From Pseudomonadota bacterium (GTDB taxonomy: Bacteria > Bdellovibrionota_C > UBA2361 > OMII01): DNA of 41,673 nt. The translations under genes and the position numbers were made by a program. Positions within the stretch are counted from its first letter, which is position 1, and the number at the start of each line of letters is the position of its first letter. The notes below the pieces were generated by a model, which was not told the origin of the DNA, did not search any database, and worked only from the letters and a program-made list of their open reading frames with translations. The DNA lies in the NCBI GenBank assembly GCA_027485595.1, contig JAIXQT010000226.1, positions 1 through 41,673 on the forward strand, read 5' to 3'. Shown here piece by piece: positions 1 through 8,026 of the stretch.

Positions 1-604
1 CTAAATGGTCCAATAATAAAAATACAGTCGGTTGCGTCCTGGTTGAGCGAGGATGATTGTCACTCACACACCCAATTTTCCAAGTAACTGGCAGGATCCC
101 AAATTATCTCTCTCTTCTGAGACAAGCGCGCCGTTTTTCATAAAGAAAAACTACTCGTCGGCCTCACAAGAGCCTCTTAAATCGGGGCTCTGGCTTTCGA
201 CTTTTTACAACGGGGGGATCTAAGTAGACCCAGCTTTAATAGTCAAGAGGTGGACCCGCAACTCCTCGCTATTCTACCTAGTTCTGGGGGGTTAGAGTGT
301 CACTTTCAGTAGTTCTTAGAAATAAAGTGGCCCTTTGAGGGTATAACAACTATTTTTTGGTCTGCATTTCTGTGCGGAACGAGGGATTCTTCCACCACCT
401 TTGCACAACAAGGGCGTAGAACCTCCCCCTCTACAATGATTCACTGTGCAGAGCAGTTCTGAAAATCGCGAAGCAAGATCGTAGGAGACCTCGCTCGCGC
501 GAGCCACAATGCTCACGTCGATACAATCATGGAGCAGTAGCAGATCTTGAATCCGTCGGGGTCTGCTGCGTTGCGACCAACTACGGGGCGCACGCGTCTT
601 TGCG
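1..604. other. Gap with no supported gene
   Basis: I see no convincing coding region here on either strand. A 107-codon open frame on the minus strand (316-639) runs into the end of the next gene and has a low-complexity, Cys/Gly/Arg-rich translation unlike a folded protein. The stretch has two simple hairpins: an A/T-rich 7-bp stem at 133-151 and AGAGCC/GGCTCT at about 168-190, the latter followed by a short T-run. A perfect 12-base palindrome GCTCGCGCGAGC lies at 493-504. No tRNA, tmRNA, SRP or RNase P signature was recognised. It is the 3' side of the metallophosphoesterase gene and could hold its terminator. Confidence 0.4.
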
Positions 605-1783
605 TCACTGATTTGAAAGGACTCTCTCATCAGAGACAAGGGTATGGACAGCCACTCCGGGTGGATGTCGGAGCTCTTTGAAGGGCATGTAGTACCGAGC
701 GAGACCGGGATGGACGTACGACCTAGTTCGATCCGTAAGCATATCCCAGTGCTTAGTATGACGATTGATGTTGTCGGTGTAGCCCCACCACTTCATAGCC
801 TTTGAACCGTCAAAGAACTTCACCTCACCCCAGTGAGTGTGCCCGGATAAAATCAGATCAACCTCTTGTGGAAAGTCCTCGCGAATAGCGTCGAGGTTAT
901 GCGTCAGCACTATGTTCGTCTCTCCAGGGGCGATGACGGAAGGACTCTCTGGCCTACCAAAGTAAGCATCATCGATACCGTAAATGTTGAGCGGAGCTCC
1001 ATCGATTGTGAGACGTACGTGATGATTATTGATGTCGTAGAAACCAACCCCTTCTAAGTGTTTGCTGATTATCGCTGGGACATGCCCGTGATAGTCGTGA
1101 TTCCCGTGCACCATGAACGCTTGCGGACACACCGCGCTCAATCGCCGAAGCTGTCGCAAGCTATTGTGACACAGGTCGTCAGGGTTTTTTGTTATGACGT
1201 CACCTGAGAGCACTATCAGATCTACCTGCAACTCTCCCCTTTCAAGATACTCTGCGACTCGACTCATCTCTTTCCACGGGCGATCGCTAGATTTCAAAAA
1301 ATGGATATCAGAGAGGTGGAGAATCGTCAGTCCATGCAGCGGTTTCGGCAATCCCGCGATCGGAACCTCATATTCATACACCGAGGTCCAGGGCGTGAGT
1401 GACCATAACCGCTCGCTCTCTCCTATCGCCTCTTTAACCGTCTGCCGCTGAACGGCAGCGTCATAACCACGAGCGCCAACGCGAAATGCGCCCTTTTCAT
1501 GCCCAGGAAGAGCTCTTGTGCGGTCCGGCAAATCAGCTTTTTCCGGGGCCCAAGGACCTTCCAGAACCGACAGAATACGGTCCCTCCAGTTCGGGGATGG
1601 TGAGAGCCTCTGCTTGAGGGAGCGGACCATTTCCAGCTGCTCCGCGAGCAACGCATCAAAGTTCATGCGAGGAACAGATAAACCCTCAAGATCGAGTGAA
1701 GGTAGTCGCGCCTCGCGCACTCGCCCCAAACCTTGAGGAGAAGACAACGTGGACGATAAAGCCGCTGAGGAATTTGTATTCAT
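605..1783 (-). CDS. Calcineurin-like metallophosphoesterase, 392 aa
   Basis: This is a binuclear-metal phosphoesterase of the calcineurin-like superfamily. The five metal-binding blocks are readable in order: SDIH (D159, H161), SGD (D195), GNHD (227-230), LTHN (H295) and GHTHWG (314-319). The spacing is that of YkuE-type enzymes, which act on phosphate esters including nucleotide-lipid substrates, but the substrate cannot be read from sequence. There is no signal peptide or obvious membrane helix. About 150 residues precede the catalytic domain and match nothing I know. The start is uncertain: the ATG at 1783 has GAGG only one base upstream, while an ATG at 1666 lacks a Shine-Dalgarno site. 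It stands alone on the minus strand; the next upstream gene, fabG, ends about 300 bases away. Confidence 0.85.
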   Translation of the reverse strand: MNTNSSAALSSTLSSPQGLGRVREARLPSLDLEGLSVPRMNFDALLAEQLEMVRSLKQRLSPSPNWRDRILSVLEGPWAPEKADLPDRTRALPGHEKGAFRVGARGYDAAVQRQTVKEAIGESERLWSLTPWTSVYEYEVPIAGLPKPLHGLTILHLSDIHFLKSSDRPWKEMSRVAEYLERGELQVDLIVLSGDVITKNPDDLCHNSLRQLRRLSAVCPQAFMVHGNHDYHGHVPAIISKHLEGVGFYDINNHHVRLTIDGAPLNIYGIDDAYFGRPESPSVIAPGETNIVLTHNLDAIREDFPQEVDLILSGHTHWGEVKFFDGSKAMKWWGYTDNINRHTKHWDMLTDRTRSYVHPGLARYYMPFKELRHPPGVAVHTLVSDERVLSNQ

Positions 1784-2063
1784 TCCTCGACTATGCCCCC
1801 AACGTTTCGAGATCCAAAGTTAGTACGCGTTAGCAGTCTATGAGAAATTGGTGAGCAACCTCAAACTGGCGGCGGGGAGGTGAGCTAAGGACTACGTGAT
1901 TGCAGCTCACCTTGATGGCTTTGACAGCACCGCCACTCCACGCCTGTGCTGTGAGGAATATACCGGAGCGGAGTCTGGCATGCACGGATCCCCACGCCGA
2001 AAACCAGCGTATGCGACATCCCTCACGCAAACTATCTCGCTCCTGTCCTAGAGCATCCATCCG
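1784..2063. other. Gap between fabG and the metallophosphoesterase
   Basis: This spacer separates two minus-strand genes and presumably carries the promoter of the metallophosphoesterase. A 76-codon open frame (1830-2060, minus) has no recognisable family, no good ribosome binding site and an Arg/Ser/Trp-rich composition, so I do not call it a gene. I see no clear -35/-10 pair. The fabG end hairpin abuts the right side. Confidence 0.4.
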
Positions 2064-2090
2064 GTAACCTTCACACCGGGTGAAGATTAC
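2064..2090 (-). terminator. Stem-loop over the fabG stop codon
   Basis: GTAACCTTCAC (2064-2074) and GTGAAGATTAC (2080-2090) form an 11-bp stem with one G-T wobble and a 5-base loop. The stem overlaps the last fabG codons and its TAA. No T-run follows on the minus strand, so it is a factor-dependent terminator or RNA-stabilising hairpin rather than a classical intrinsic terminator. Confidence 0.45.
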
Positions 2091-2833
2091 ATGTACATGC
2101 CACCGTTGATGCTGATGGTCTGTCCCGTAATGTAGGCAGCGCTGTCAGAAGCGAGGAAGGCGACAAGCTTCGCGACCTCCTCTCCTTGGCCATATCGACC
2201 AAGCGGAATCGACTTCATATGCTCAGCACGGAGCTTCTCGTCGAGCGCCGCGGTCATATCTGTCTCGATAAATCCAGGAGCCACCGCGTTAACGGTTACG
2301 TTACGGGAAGCGAGCTCCCGAGCGAGCGCCTTCGTCATTCCGATAATACCAGCTTTTGAGGAGACGTAAGGAACCTGTCCAGCATTCCCCATCTCTCCCA
2401 CAACTGAGCTGATGTTAATGATACGACCCCACTTTGACTTCAACATAAGGCGAGCGGCGGCACGCGCGCAAAAGAAAGAACCGTTAAGGTTCACACCGAG
2501 GGTTGTGAGCCACTCCTCGTCCTTCATGCGCAATACGAGGCCATCCTTGGAGATACCTGCATTGTTCACCAGGATATCGAGCTGTCCATGACGAGACTTA
2601 ATTCCGTCAAACGCGTTCTCAACTGCTTGGCTGTCTTGCACAGAGAATTTCAAGAGCTCCCCATCGCTTCCCGCCTCTCGAATGGCGTTCAGGGTTTCTT
2701 GAGCGGCCTCTGGAGAAGAGGAATAGTTAACAATCACGTAGGCACCGGTTTTGGCGAGCTCTAGTGCGATGGACCGTCCGATTCCTCGCGAAGCGCCTGT
2801 TACGAGCGCGATCTTTCTCTTAGCGTCTGTCAT
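2087..2833 (-). CDS. fabG: 3-oxoacyl-[acyl-carrier-protein] reductase FabG
   Basis: FabG is the NADPH-dependent beta-ketoacyl-ACP reductase of type II fatty acid synthesis. It is a classical short-chain dehydrogenase. TGASRGIG is the cofactor loop (residues 12-19), followed by NNAG, the active-site N115, then S143, Y156 and K160 as the Ser-Tyr-Lys set within ISSVVG...PYVSSKAG. The motif text around GEMGNAGQ is typical of FabG rather than other SDRs. I choose the ATG at 2833 (248 aa) over one at 2845, because GGAGG at 2839-2843 sits 5 bases before it and itself overlaps the earlier ATG. The gene starts inside the last codons of plsX (14-base overlap), so the two are probably translationally coupled. 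Confidence 0.95.
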   Translation of the reverse strand: MTDAKRKIALVTGASRGIGRSIALELAKTGAYVIVNYSSSPEAAQETLNAIREAGSDGELLKFSVQDSQAVENAFDGIKSRHGQLDILVNNAGISKDGLVLRMKDEEWLTTLGVNLNGSFFCARAAARLMLKSKWGRIINISSVVGEMGNAGQVPYVSSKAGIIGMTKALARELASRNVTVNAVAPGFIETDMTAALDEKLRAEHMKSIPLGRYGQGEEVAKLVAFLASDSAAYITGQTISINGGMYM

Positions 2834-3992
2834 TTTTTCCTCCATTAATCTCGTCGGCGCCTTTGCCTTCTTTCCGTCCGCGGGTTGTTCTTTTCTCGAA
2901 CACCCGCGACCATCCGTTTCCCCCGTCGTGATCCACGGTACCCATCTTGGAATCTAGGTGCCCAAGGGCGGTGTGTAGCTGTTGCATCACGTCCTCATCA
3001 ACGAATTTGCGGGCAACACGAATTCCATTCATGACGGCGCGACTCTTCGATGATCCGTGGCACTTGATTGCGATGTGTCCCAAACCGAGTAGTGGGGCTC
3101 CTCCATACGCAGAAGGGTCAAGTTTGTCTTTGAAGACGCTTCGAAGAACTGGCTTGGCTAACCACAAGCCAAACTTGGCTCGAAGGCTGTGCTCCATGGC
3201 CGCTTTGATCGAATCGATCACCAGTCCGACACTCCCCTCCATCGCCTTGAGCACGATGTTGCCCACGAACCCATCGCATACCACAACATCAACCACATCA
3301 CGGGCGATGTCGCGACCCTCAACGTATCCGATGAAATTGAGTCCCTCGATCTCGGACAGCATCATCGCCGCCGAACGGATAATGTCGTTCCCCTTTGAAG
3401 CCTCTGTACCGTTAGAAAGCAAAGCTATTCGCGGTCTCTCGATGCCTAAGGCAGAGCAGGCATACTGACTACCCATCAACGCGAACTGGACAAGCTGAAA
3501 GGCTTGGCAGCCGGTATTTGCCCCTGAATCGAGGAGAACCGTAGGAGTGGCCCCAACGCCCTTCGGAATAAGGGACGCGATAGCGGGACGAGCGATGCCG
3601 GGTAATGTGCCTCCAACAAACACGCCGGCTGCCATGATGGCCCCGGTGTTACCTGGGCTCACAACGGCCGATGCCTTTCCGGCACCCACAAGCTCAAAAG
3701 CGACACGAATGGATGAGTCAGGCTTGCCACGGATGGCTAACCCTGGAGACTCGTCCATTTGAATGAATTGAGAAGCGTGATGAACTGAGATGAGCGAACG
3801 GTCGCTCTCAGGATACTGATTGAGGAGCTTCTCTATCTCCTCGAGGTTGCCCACGATGATGGACGATATGCCATCTCGCCGAGCCGCCATGACAGCTCCC
3901 TCGACAACCACTTTGGGACCGTGATCGCCCCCCATAGCGTCAACAGCTATGGGAAGTACACCTCTTCCTAGTGTCTCAGTCTGGGAGCTCAC
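2820..3992 (-). CDS. plsX: Phosphate acyltransferase PlsX
   Basis: PlsX converts acyl-ACP to acyl-phosphate, the acyl donor for PlsY in phospholipid synthesis, and acts as a peripheral membrane enzyme. The family signature AVDAMGGDHGP is at the N-terminus. Other typical blocks follow, such as SPGNTGAIMAAG, LLDSGANTGC, ALLSNGTE and VCDGFVGN. The start is a GTG at 3992, since the only nearby ATG lies inside the signature. The protein is 390 aa, longer than the usual 330-350, because of a basic Gly/Arg/Lys-rich C-terminal tail of about 35 residues whose coding sequence runs into the fabG start. It lies about 20 bases downstream of rpmF in the common rpmF-plsX order. Confidence 0.95.
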   Translation of the reverse strand: MSSQTETLGRGVLPIAVDAMGGDHGPKVVVEGAVMAARRDGISSIIVGNLEEIEKLLNQYPESDRSLISVHHASQFIQMDESPGLAIRGKPDSSIRVAFELVGAGKASAVVSPGNTGAIMAAGVFVGGTLPGIARPAIASLIPKGVGATPTVLLDSGANTGCQAFQLVQFALMGSQYACSALGIERPRIALLSNGTEASKGNDIIRSAAMMLSEIEGLNFIGYVEGRDIARDVVDVVVCDGFVGNIVLKAMEGSVGLVIDSIKAAMEHSLRAKFGLWLAKPVLRSVFKDKLDPSAYGGAPLLGLGHIAIKCHGSSKSRAVMNGIRVARKFVDEDVMQQLHTALGHLDSKMGTVDHDGGNGWSRVFEKRTTRGRKEGKGADEINGGKNDRR

Positions 3993-4012
3993 TGTTTACT
4001 CAGGTACCCTTG

Positions 4013-4198
4013 TTACGCTGCTACTTTGCCTGCAGCGACTTCTTTACCACGGTACGAACCGCACGATGCACAAGCACGGTGAGGAAGTACTGGCTCTGCG
4101 CACTTTGGACATACGATAGCGTATGTTCGCGAGAGCGCATGGTGAGAACGTCTCATGTTTCGCTTCGAGCGGGAGGTTCGTTTCTTAGGAACTGCCAT
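4013..4198 (-). CDS. rpmF: 50S ribosomal protein L32
   Basis: This is a 61-residue L32 with the standard basic start [19 protein letters not shown]. It is the zinc-binding form: CPKC (C30, C33) and CASC (C43, C46). Length and motif match the family. It leads the rpmF-plsX-fabG cluster, an arrangement conserved in many bacteria that links ribosome production and lipid synthesis. A candidate -10 lies only about 20 bases upstream, so the leader is short, and the Shine-Dalgarno is weak. Confidence 0.97.
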   Translation of the reverse strand: MAVPKKRTSRSKRNMRRSHHALSRTYAIVCPKCAEPVLPHRACASCGSYRGKEVAAGKVAA

Positions 4199-4217
4199 AA
4201 ATCACAACCAATCAACT

Positions 4218-4223
4218 AATATA
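4218..4223 (-). promoter_or_regulatory. Possible -10 box of the rpmF operon
   Basis: TATATT reads on the minus strand at 4223-4218, 19 bases before the rpmF ATG. It touches the foot of the 4224-4259 hairpin. The upstream GTGATA is a poor -35 with a 19-base spacer, so only the -10 is suggested. Confidence 0.3.
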
Positions 4224-4259
4224 CCCTAGGGAGGTGAGGTTTTATCACGCTCCCTAGGG
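4224..4259 (-). terminator. Long hairpin between actF and rpmF
   Basis: CCCTAGGGAG (4224-4233) and CTCCCTAGGG (4250-4259) pair perfectly over 10 bp. Inside, GTGA/TCAC adds 4 bp with one bulged base, leaving a 7-base loop. It lies 11 bases past the end of actF and before rpmF, so it probably ends the act operon or protects its 3' end. There is no T-run on the minus strand. Confidence 0.6.
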
Positions 4260-4269
4260 CAACTCAACA

Positions 4270-5550
4270 CTACCAGTCCCTACTTCCGTGAGTTAACGGA
4301 TGGGAAACTTGGATAAACGGATACTTACTCAGGAACGTTCTCACACAAAGGAGATAAGCCCCTAAAAACCCTACAAAAATACCAATCTCAGTCACTCCAA
4401 AAGGAATGTGATGAGGGCTAACCTCAGGCATGATGATGAGGTAGCGATCAAGCCAAACACCCGTCATCAGGATCAAACAGACCACAGCGTACGTCTTTGG
4501 GGTCTTCTTGAGGTCACGGCTCAGGAGGGTGACGAATGGGATGATGAACGCCATCGGGAACACAATCCACGCCAAGCCCTTCCAAGGGAACTCACGAGTT
4601 CTCAAGATCAACCACTGTGTCTCCTCGGGGAGATTTCCGTACCACTGAGGCAAGAACTGTGACCAGAACATGTAGCCCCACAACATACAGAATCCGAAGT
4701 TAAGCTTTCCGAGATCCCAGAACTGTTGCGAGTGAATCTGAGCACCGAAAGCTGGACTGTTCTTCGCGAAGAACATGGTCATGAGCGCAAGGCCTGCCCA
4801 TGCAATGTAGATCTGACTTACGAACACGAACGCGCCGAAGAGGTTAGAGAACCACACCGGATTCTGTCCCATGATCATCTCGAACGCAAAGAGCGACACC
4901 ACAACCATGTAGCAGATCGTCACGATCGGGGCGTTCACCGACATCTTACGCTGAAGAGGAAGAACCTCGCGCTCAGCTCCCTTCCAACCAGAGAGGAGGT
5001 AACGATGGATCGGAAGCTCCCACTGCGTCTTATCTTTAGCTCTATCGTGCGCAAGTCCAACGTCGCTGCGGAGCGACATGAACACGAAACGGGTCATAAG
5101 CAAGAAGAGCACAAAGAACAGAATCGCGAACCGCGTGTATACAAACGTAGGCTCCATCCACCACTCACGCCCTGGCATCGGGTGACGTCCCCAGTAGAAG
5201 AGGTACTCACGCCCGAAGTACGTCGTAAGAAAAGCAACGAACGCAACTGGAAGGTACGCAACGTTAGCCTCAGCGAGGCGCCGGACTGGCGCTCCCCACT
5301 TCGCTCGAACGATCTGCATGATCACGGTGGTCATAACACCACCAAGCGCTAGCCCCTGGAAGTACACAGCGTTAACGTAGAAAGCTCCCCACGTCTCACC
5401 GGCGTCTCCGAACATGAGACCCGCGGCGAACACCACGACCCCCACGAGCACCATAATCCACAATTTCGCGATCGTGCTGCCGGCCACCTTGATCGGCCCA
5501 GCCTCAATCACCTTATCGATGTTCACAGGAACAACGTCTACGTGCGACAT
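4270..5550 (-). CDS. actF: Alternative complex III subunit ActF (NrfD-like)
   Basis: This is the second NrfD/PsrC-like polytopic membrane subunit of alternative complex III, 426 aa with about ten hydrophobic helices. In this complex the NrfD-type subunits hold the quinol site and possible proton paths. Aromatic-rich helices and loops such as YWGRHPMPGREWW and PFVTLLSRDLKKTP are typical of ActF. A good AAGGGG lies upstream of the ATG. It is the last gene of the act operon, 14 bases downstream of actE, and is followed by a strong hairpin. No cytochrome oxidase genes follow, unlike many other act clusters. Confidence 0.9.
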   Translation of the reverse strand: MSHVDVVPVNIDKVIEAGPIKVAGSTIAKLWIMVLVGVVVFAAGLMFGDAGETWGAFYVNAVYFQGLALGGVMTTVIMQIVRAKWGAPVRRLAEANVAYLPVAFVAFLTTYFGREYLFYWGRHPMPGREWWMEPTFVYTRFAILFFVLFLLMTRFVFMSLRSDVGLAHDRAKDKTQWELPIHRYLLSGWKGAEREVLPLQRKMSVNAPIVTICYMVVVSLFAFEMIMGQNPVWFSNLFGAFVFVSQIYIAWAGLALMTMFFAKNSPAFGAQIHSQQFWDLGKLNFGFCMLWGYMFWSQFLPQWYGNLPEETQWLILRTREFPWKGLAWIVFPMAFIIPFVTLLSRDLKKTPKTYAVVCLILMTGVWLDRYLIIMPEVSPHHIPFGVTEIGIFVGFLGAYLLCVRTFLSKYPFIQVSHPLTHGSRDW

Positions 5551-5564
5551 CTTCTATCCCCTTC

Positions 5565-6083
5565 TTACTTAATACCTTGCTGGTTACGAATATAGTTCAC
5601 GATGTCCCAGTGATCCGTTGGAGTAAGCTTCCAACCGTGTCCTGGCATCAAACGAATTCCGAAGTGAATGGTTGCGAAGATGCTTCCATCGGTACGGGTC
5701 TTGTAGGTGTCGAGCGTAAGATCCGGAGGGGTTTGAAGGGTCTTCTTACCCACCGCGCCTGGCTGGTACGGCTTCTTACTGATATCCCCGTGGCACGGCA
5801 AGCAGTTCACGGCGAACAGGCGCTTTCCTTTCGCGAGCGACGCAGCGTCGGCCTTCACAGGGTTTGTCATCTTCTCCGCCTCTTCTCGCGAAGGGACGAA
5901 ATACTCCGACATTCCAATTGCCACGGTGCCCGGCGCCTTTTGACGCATAATGGTACCGGTGCGCTTCTGAACGTCCACCATGTCATCGTTGAATGGAAGC
6001 GCAATCGCCTCTGACACCGCTACTAAACTAGCGAGTGAGAGAACGAGAGCGACTTTCAACTTTCCTACTCGAGCTAACTTCAT
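5565..6083 (-). CDS. actE: Alternative complex III subunit ActE (monohaem cytochrome c)
   Basis: This is a 172-aa periplasmic cytochrome c with an N-terminal signal/anchor segment (about residues 10-28). It has one haem motif, CLPCH (94-98), and a likely distal ligand M146 in RLMPGHG. The domain ends with the class I cytochrome c helix DIVNYIRNQQG. In alternative complex III this subunit accepts electrons with ActA and passes them towards the oxidase or a soluble carrier. There is no clear lipobox cysteine, so membrane attachment would be through an uncleaved helix or the complex. GAGGGG precedes the ATG by 3 bases. It sits between actD and actF with short gaps. Confidence 0.92.
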   Translation of the reverse strand: MKLARVGKLKVALVLSLASLVAVSEAIALPFNDDMVDVQKRTGTIMRQKAPGTVAIGMSEYFVPSREEAEKMTNPVKADAASLAKGKRLFAVNCLPCHGDISKKPYQPGAVGKKTLQTPPDLTLDTYKTRTDGSIFATIHFGIRLMPGHGWKLTPTDHWDIVNYIRNQQGIK

Positions 6084-6100
6084 GAGCCCCTCTTCTCCGT

Positions 6101-6619
6101 TTACAAACTCTCTCTAACGTCAACTTCGTCCGCGCCTGAATCCATCATGCGCTTCTTCACGTCATCTACTTGATTGCCAGCGCACGCGACCACAACGCCG
6201 AACTTATCGTGAGAGAAACGCGGATCGTATCCAGCTGTACGCAAAACATTCGGGATCTTACAGAACACGAAGATCGACGCGAGCGTTCCAAGTCCTCCGA
6301 AGAGAATGGTCCACTCGTACCCAGGCACGAAGAAGGCCGGGATTGATGCGATATTCTTCGCGCTCGTCCGCATCGGCCAGTCGAGAGAACAGAGAATCGC
6401 AAGGGCAAAGCCCGCGCAACACCCTGTGAAGGCACACACGAGAGCTACGAGCCGAACCGGGCTCTTCTCTGGATACGTAACCTCCTCAATCTCGTGACGA
6501 GGAACTGGTGAGTACATGCGATACTCATGATTAGCCGCCTTCACCTTCTTGACCGCCTCGAGGGCGTCGTCCATGTAGGTGAAGATACCAACTACTGCTC
6601 GGGTTGATGAATCTACCAT
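6101..6619 (-). CDS. actD: Alternative complex III subunit ActD (DUF3341)
   Basis: This is the small membrane subunit of alternative complex III, 172 aa, with the DUF3341 pattern. A cytosolic ferredoxin-like start (VGIFTYMDDALEAVKKVKAA) is followed by SPVPRHEIEE and two transmembrane helices (about residues 54-78 and 104-123). A short soluble end follows, with SHDKFGVVV and a GADEVDV finish. Its role is structural. AGGAGG lies 7 bases before the ATG, overlapping the spacer after actC. Confidence 0.92.
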   Translation of the reverse strand: MVDSSTRAVVGIFTYMDDALEAVKKVKAANHEYRMYSPVPRHEIEEVTYPEKSPVRLVALVCAFTGCCAGFALAILCSLDWPMRTSAKNIASIPAFFVPGYEWTILFGGLGTLASIFVFCKIPNVLRTAGYDPRFSHDKFGVVVACAGNQVDDVKKRMMDSGADEVDVRESL

Positions 6620-6630
6620 CTGACTACCTC

Positions 6631-8004
6631 CTAGTGACCTGAACTGTGAGACGACGCGCGACGCATCGGCGGTGGGATAACTTCCTTGATCTCAGTAATA
6701 GCTACTGATGGAAAGTACTTGATGAACAAGGTCATCCACATACCGAACCAACCGAACGCTCCAACCGTGATCCCCACCTCAACCCACGAGAAGTTGTAAC
6801 CACCCCAAGCCGCTGGGAGGTATTCACGAGTAAGGGATTGGAAGATGATGTTGAAACGCTCCAACCACATTCCAATGTTGATGAAGATCGAGAGAACGAA
6901 GAGGAACGGGATATTGGTCCTCAACGACTTAATCCAAAGAAGCTGTGGGAAGATACAGTTACAGAACGTCATCCCCCAGAATGCCAGCCAGAACTCACCA
7001 AACGGCCGGAACCAGAACTGGAATCGCTCGAACGGGTTGTTACTGAACCATGCAGTGTAGAACTCAGTGACGTAGGAATAGGTTACTACACCCGACGTTA
7101 CGAGGATGAGCTTGCTCATCGCGTCAAAGTGGAATGGTGTCACCAGTCGGTGAAGATTGAACGCTTTACGAAGCGGGATGATCAAAGTAACCACCATCGC
7201 TACTCCCGAGAAGATCGCTCCAGCCACGAAGTATGGTGGGAAGATCGTCGCGTGCCATCCAGGAACAATCGACATCGCGAAGTCCCAAGATACGACTGAG
7301 TGCACGGATACTACGAGCGGGGTCGCAAAGGCCGCGAAGATCAGGTACGCCGCGCTGTAGTGTTTCCACTGAACGTGGTTTCCACGCCATCCAAGAGAGG
7401 TAACTCCATAGAGCACCTTTCGGAACTTCGTGGTAGCTCGGTCACGCGCTGCGGCGATATCCGGTATGAGACCCACGAAGAAGAACGTCGCAGAGATGGT
7501 AAAGTACGTTGATACCGCAAATACGTCCCAGAGAAGGGGCGAACGGAAGTTCGGCCACAAAGCACGCTCGTTCGGGTACGGCATAAGCCAGAGAGCGTAC
7601 CAAGGACGTCCCAAGTGGATGATAGGGAAGAGTCCGGCGGTCATTACCGCGAAAACCGTCATCGCCTCTGCCAACCGATAAATCGGCTGGCGGAAGTGAG
7701 CTCTAAAGAGGTAGAGAACCGCGGAGATGAGGGTTCCCGAGTGAGCGATACCTACCCAGAATACGAAGTTAGTGATGTAGGTACCCCATCCGATCGGATG
7801 GCTCTTACCGGACTCTCCGAAGCCGCTCCACATCTGGTAGAACCAGGATGCAGCTCCGATAGCCAAAAAGAAGAGGCACGAGAAGAGTAGAAGGAACCAA
7901 CCCGTCCCTGGGGGCTCCATCATCTTGAGAACAGTGTCATTAACCTCAGCGTAGGTTACTGGAGGCTCATGCTTTGAATCGTGTTCAGAGTGTGTGTGTT
8001 CCAT
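6631..8004 (-). CDS. actC: Alternative complex III subunit ActC (NrfD-like)
   Basis: This is the first NrfD-like membrane subunit, 457 aa and about ten transmembrane helices, thought to carry the main quinol-binding site next to the Fe-S protein ActB. The N-terminus is cytosolic and His-rich (HTHSEHDSKHEP), followed by a helix, an ALWLMPYPNERALWPNFRSPLLWD block and VPGWHATIFPPYFVAGAIFSG, all familiar from ActC/PsrC-type proteins. The C-terminus is again His/Ser-rich. No strong Shine-Dalgarno is seen before the ATG, so translation may depend on coupling to actB, which ends 22 bases upstream. Confidence 0.93.
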   Translation of the reverse strand: MEHTHSEHDSKHEPPVTYAEVNDTVLKMMEPPGTGWFLLLFSCLFFLAIGAASWFYQMWSGFGESGKSHPIGWGTYITNFVFWVGIAHSGTLISAVLYLFRAHFRQPIYRLAEAMTVFAVMTAGLFPIIHLGRPWYALWLMPYPNERALWPNFRSPLLWDVFAVSTYFTISATFFFVGLIPDIAAARDRATTKFRKVLYGVTSLGWRGNHVQWKHYSAAYLIFAAFATPLVVSVHSVVSWDFAMSIVPGWHATIFPPYFVAGAIFSGVAMVVTLIIPLRKAFNLHRLVTPFHFDAMSKLILVTSGVVTYSYVTEFYTAWFSNNPFERFQFWFRPFGEFWLAFWGMTFCNCIFPQLLWIKSLRTNIPFLFVLSIFINIGMWLERFNIIFQSLTREYLPAAWGGYNFSWVEVGITVGAFGWFGMWMTLFIKYFPSVAITEIKEVIPPPMRRASSHSSGH

Positions 8005-8026
8005 ATAGCCGCAAAGATTTCAAATA

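Noticed and set aside
316-639. 107-codon open frame on the minus strand near the left edge
   Set aside because: Low-complexity, Cys/Gly/Arg-rich translation without a known family; it overlaps the end of the metallophosphoesterase and has no convincing ribosome binding site.
1830-2060. 76-codon open frame, minus strand
   Set aside because: No family resemblance, poor start signals and composition like non-coding DNA.
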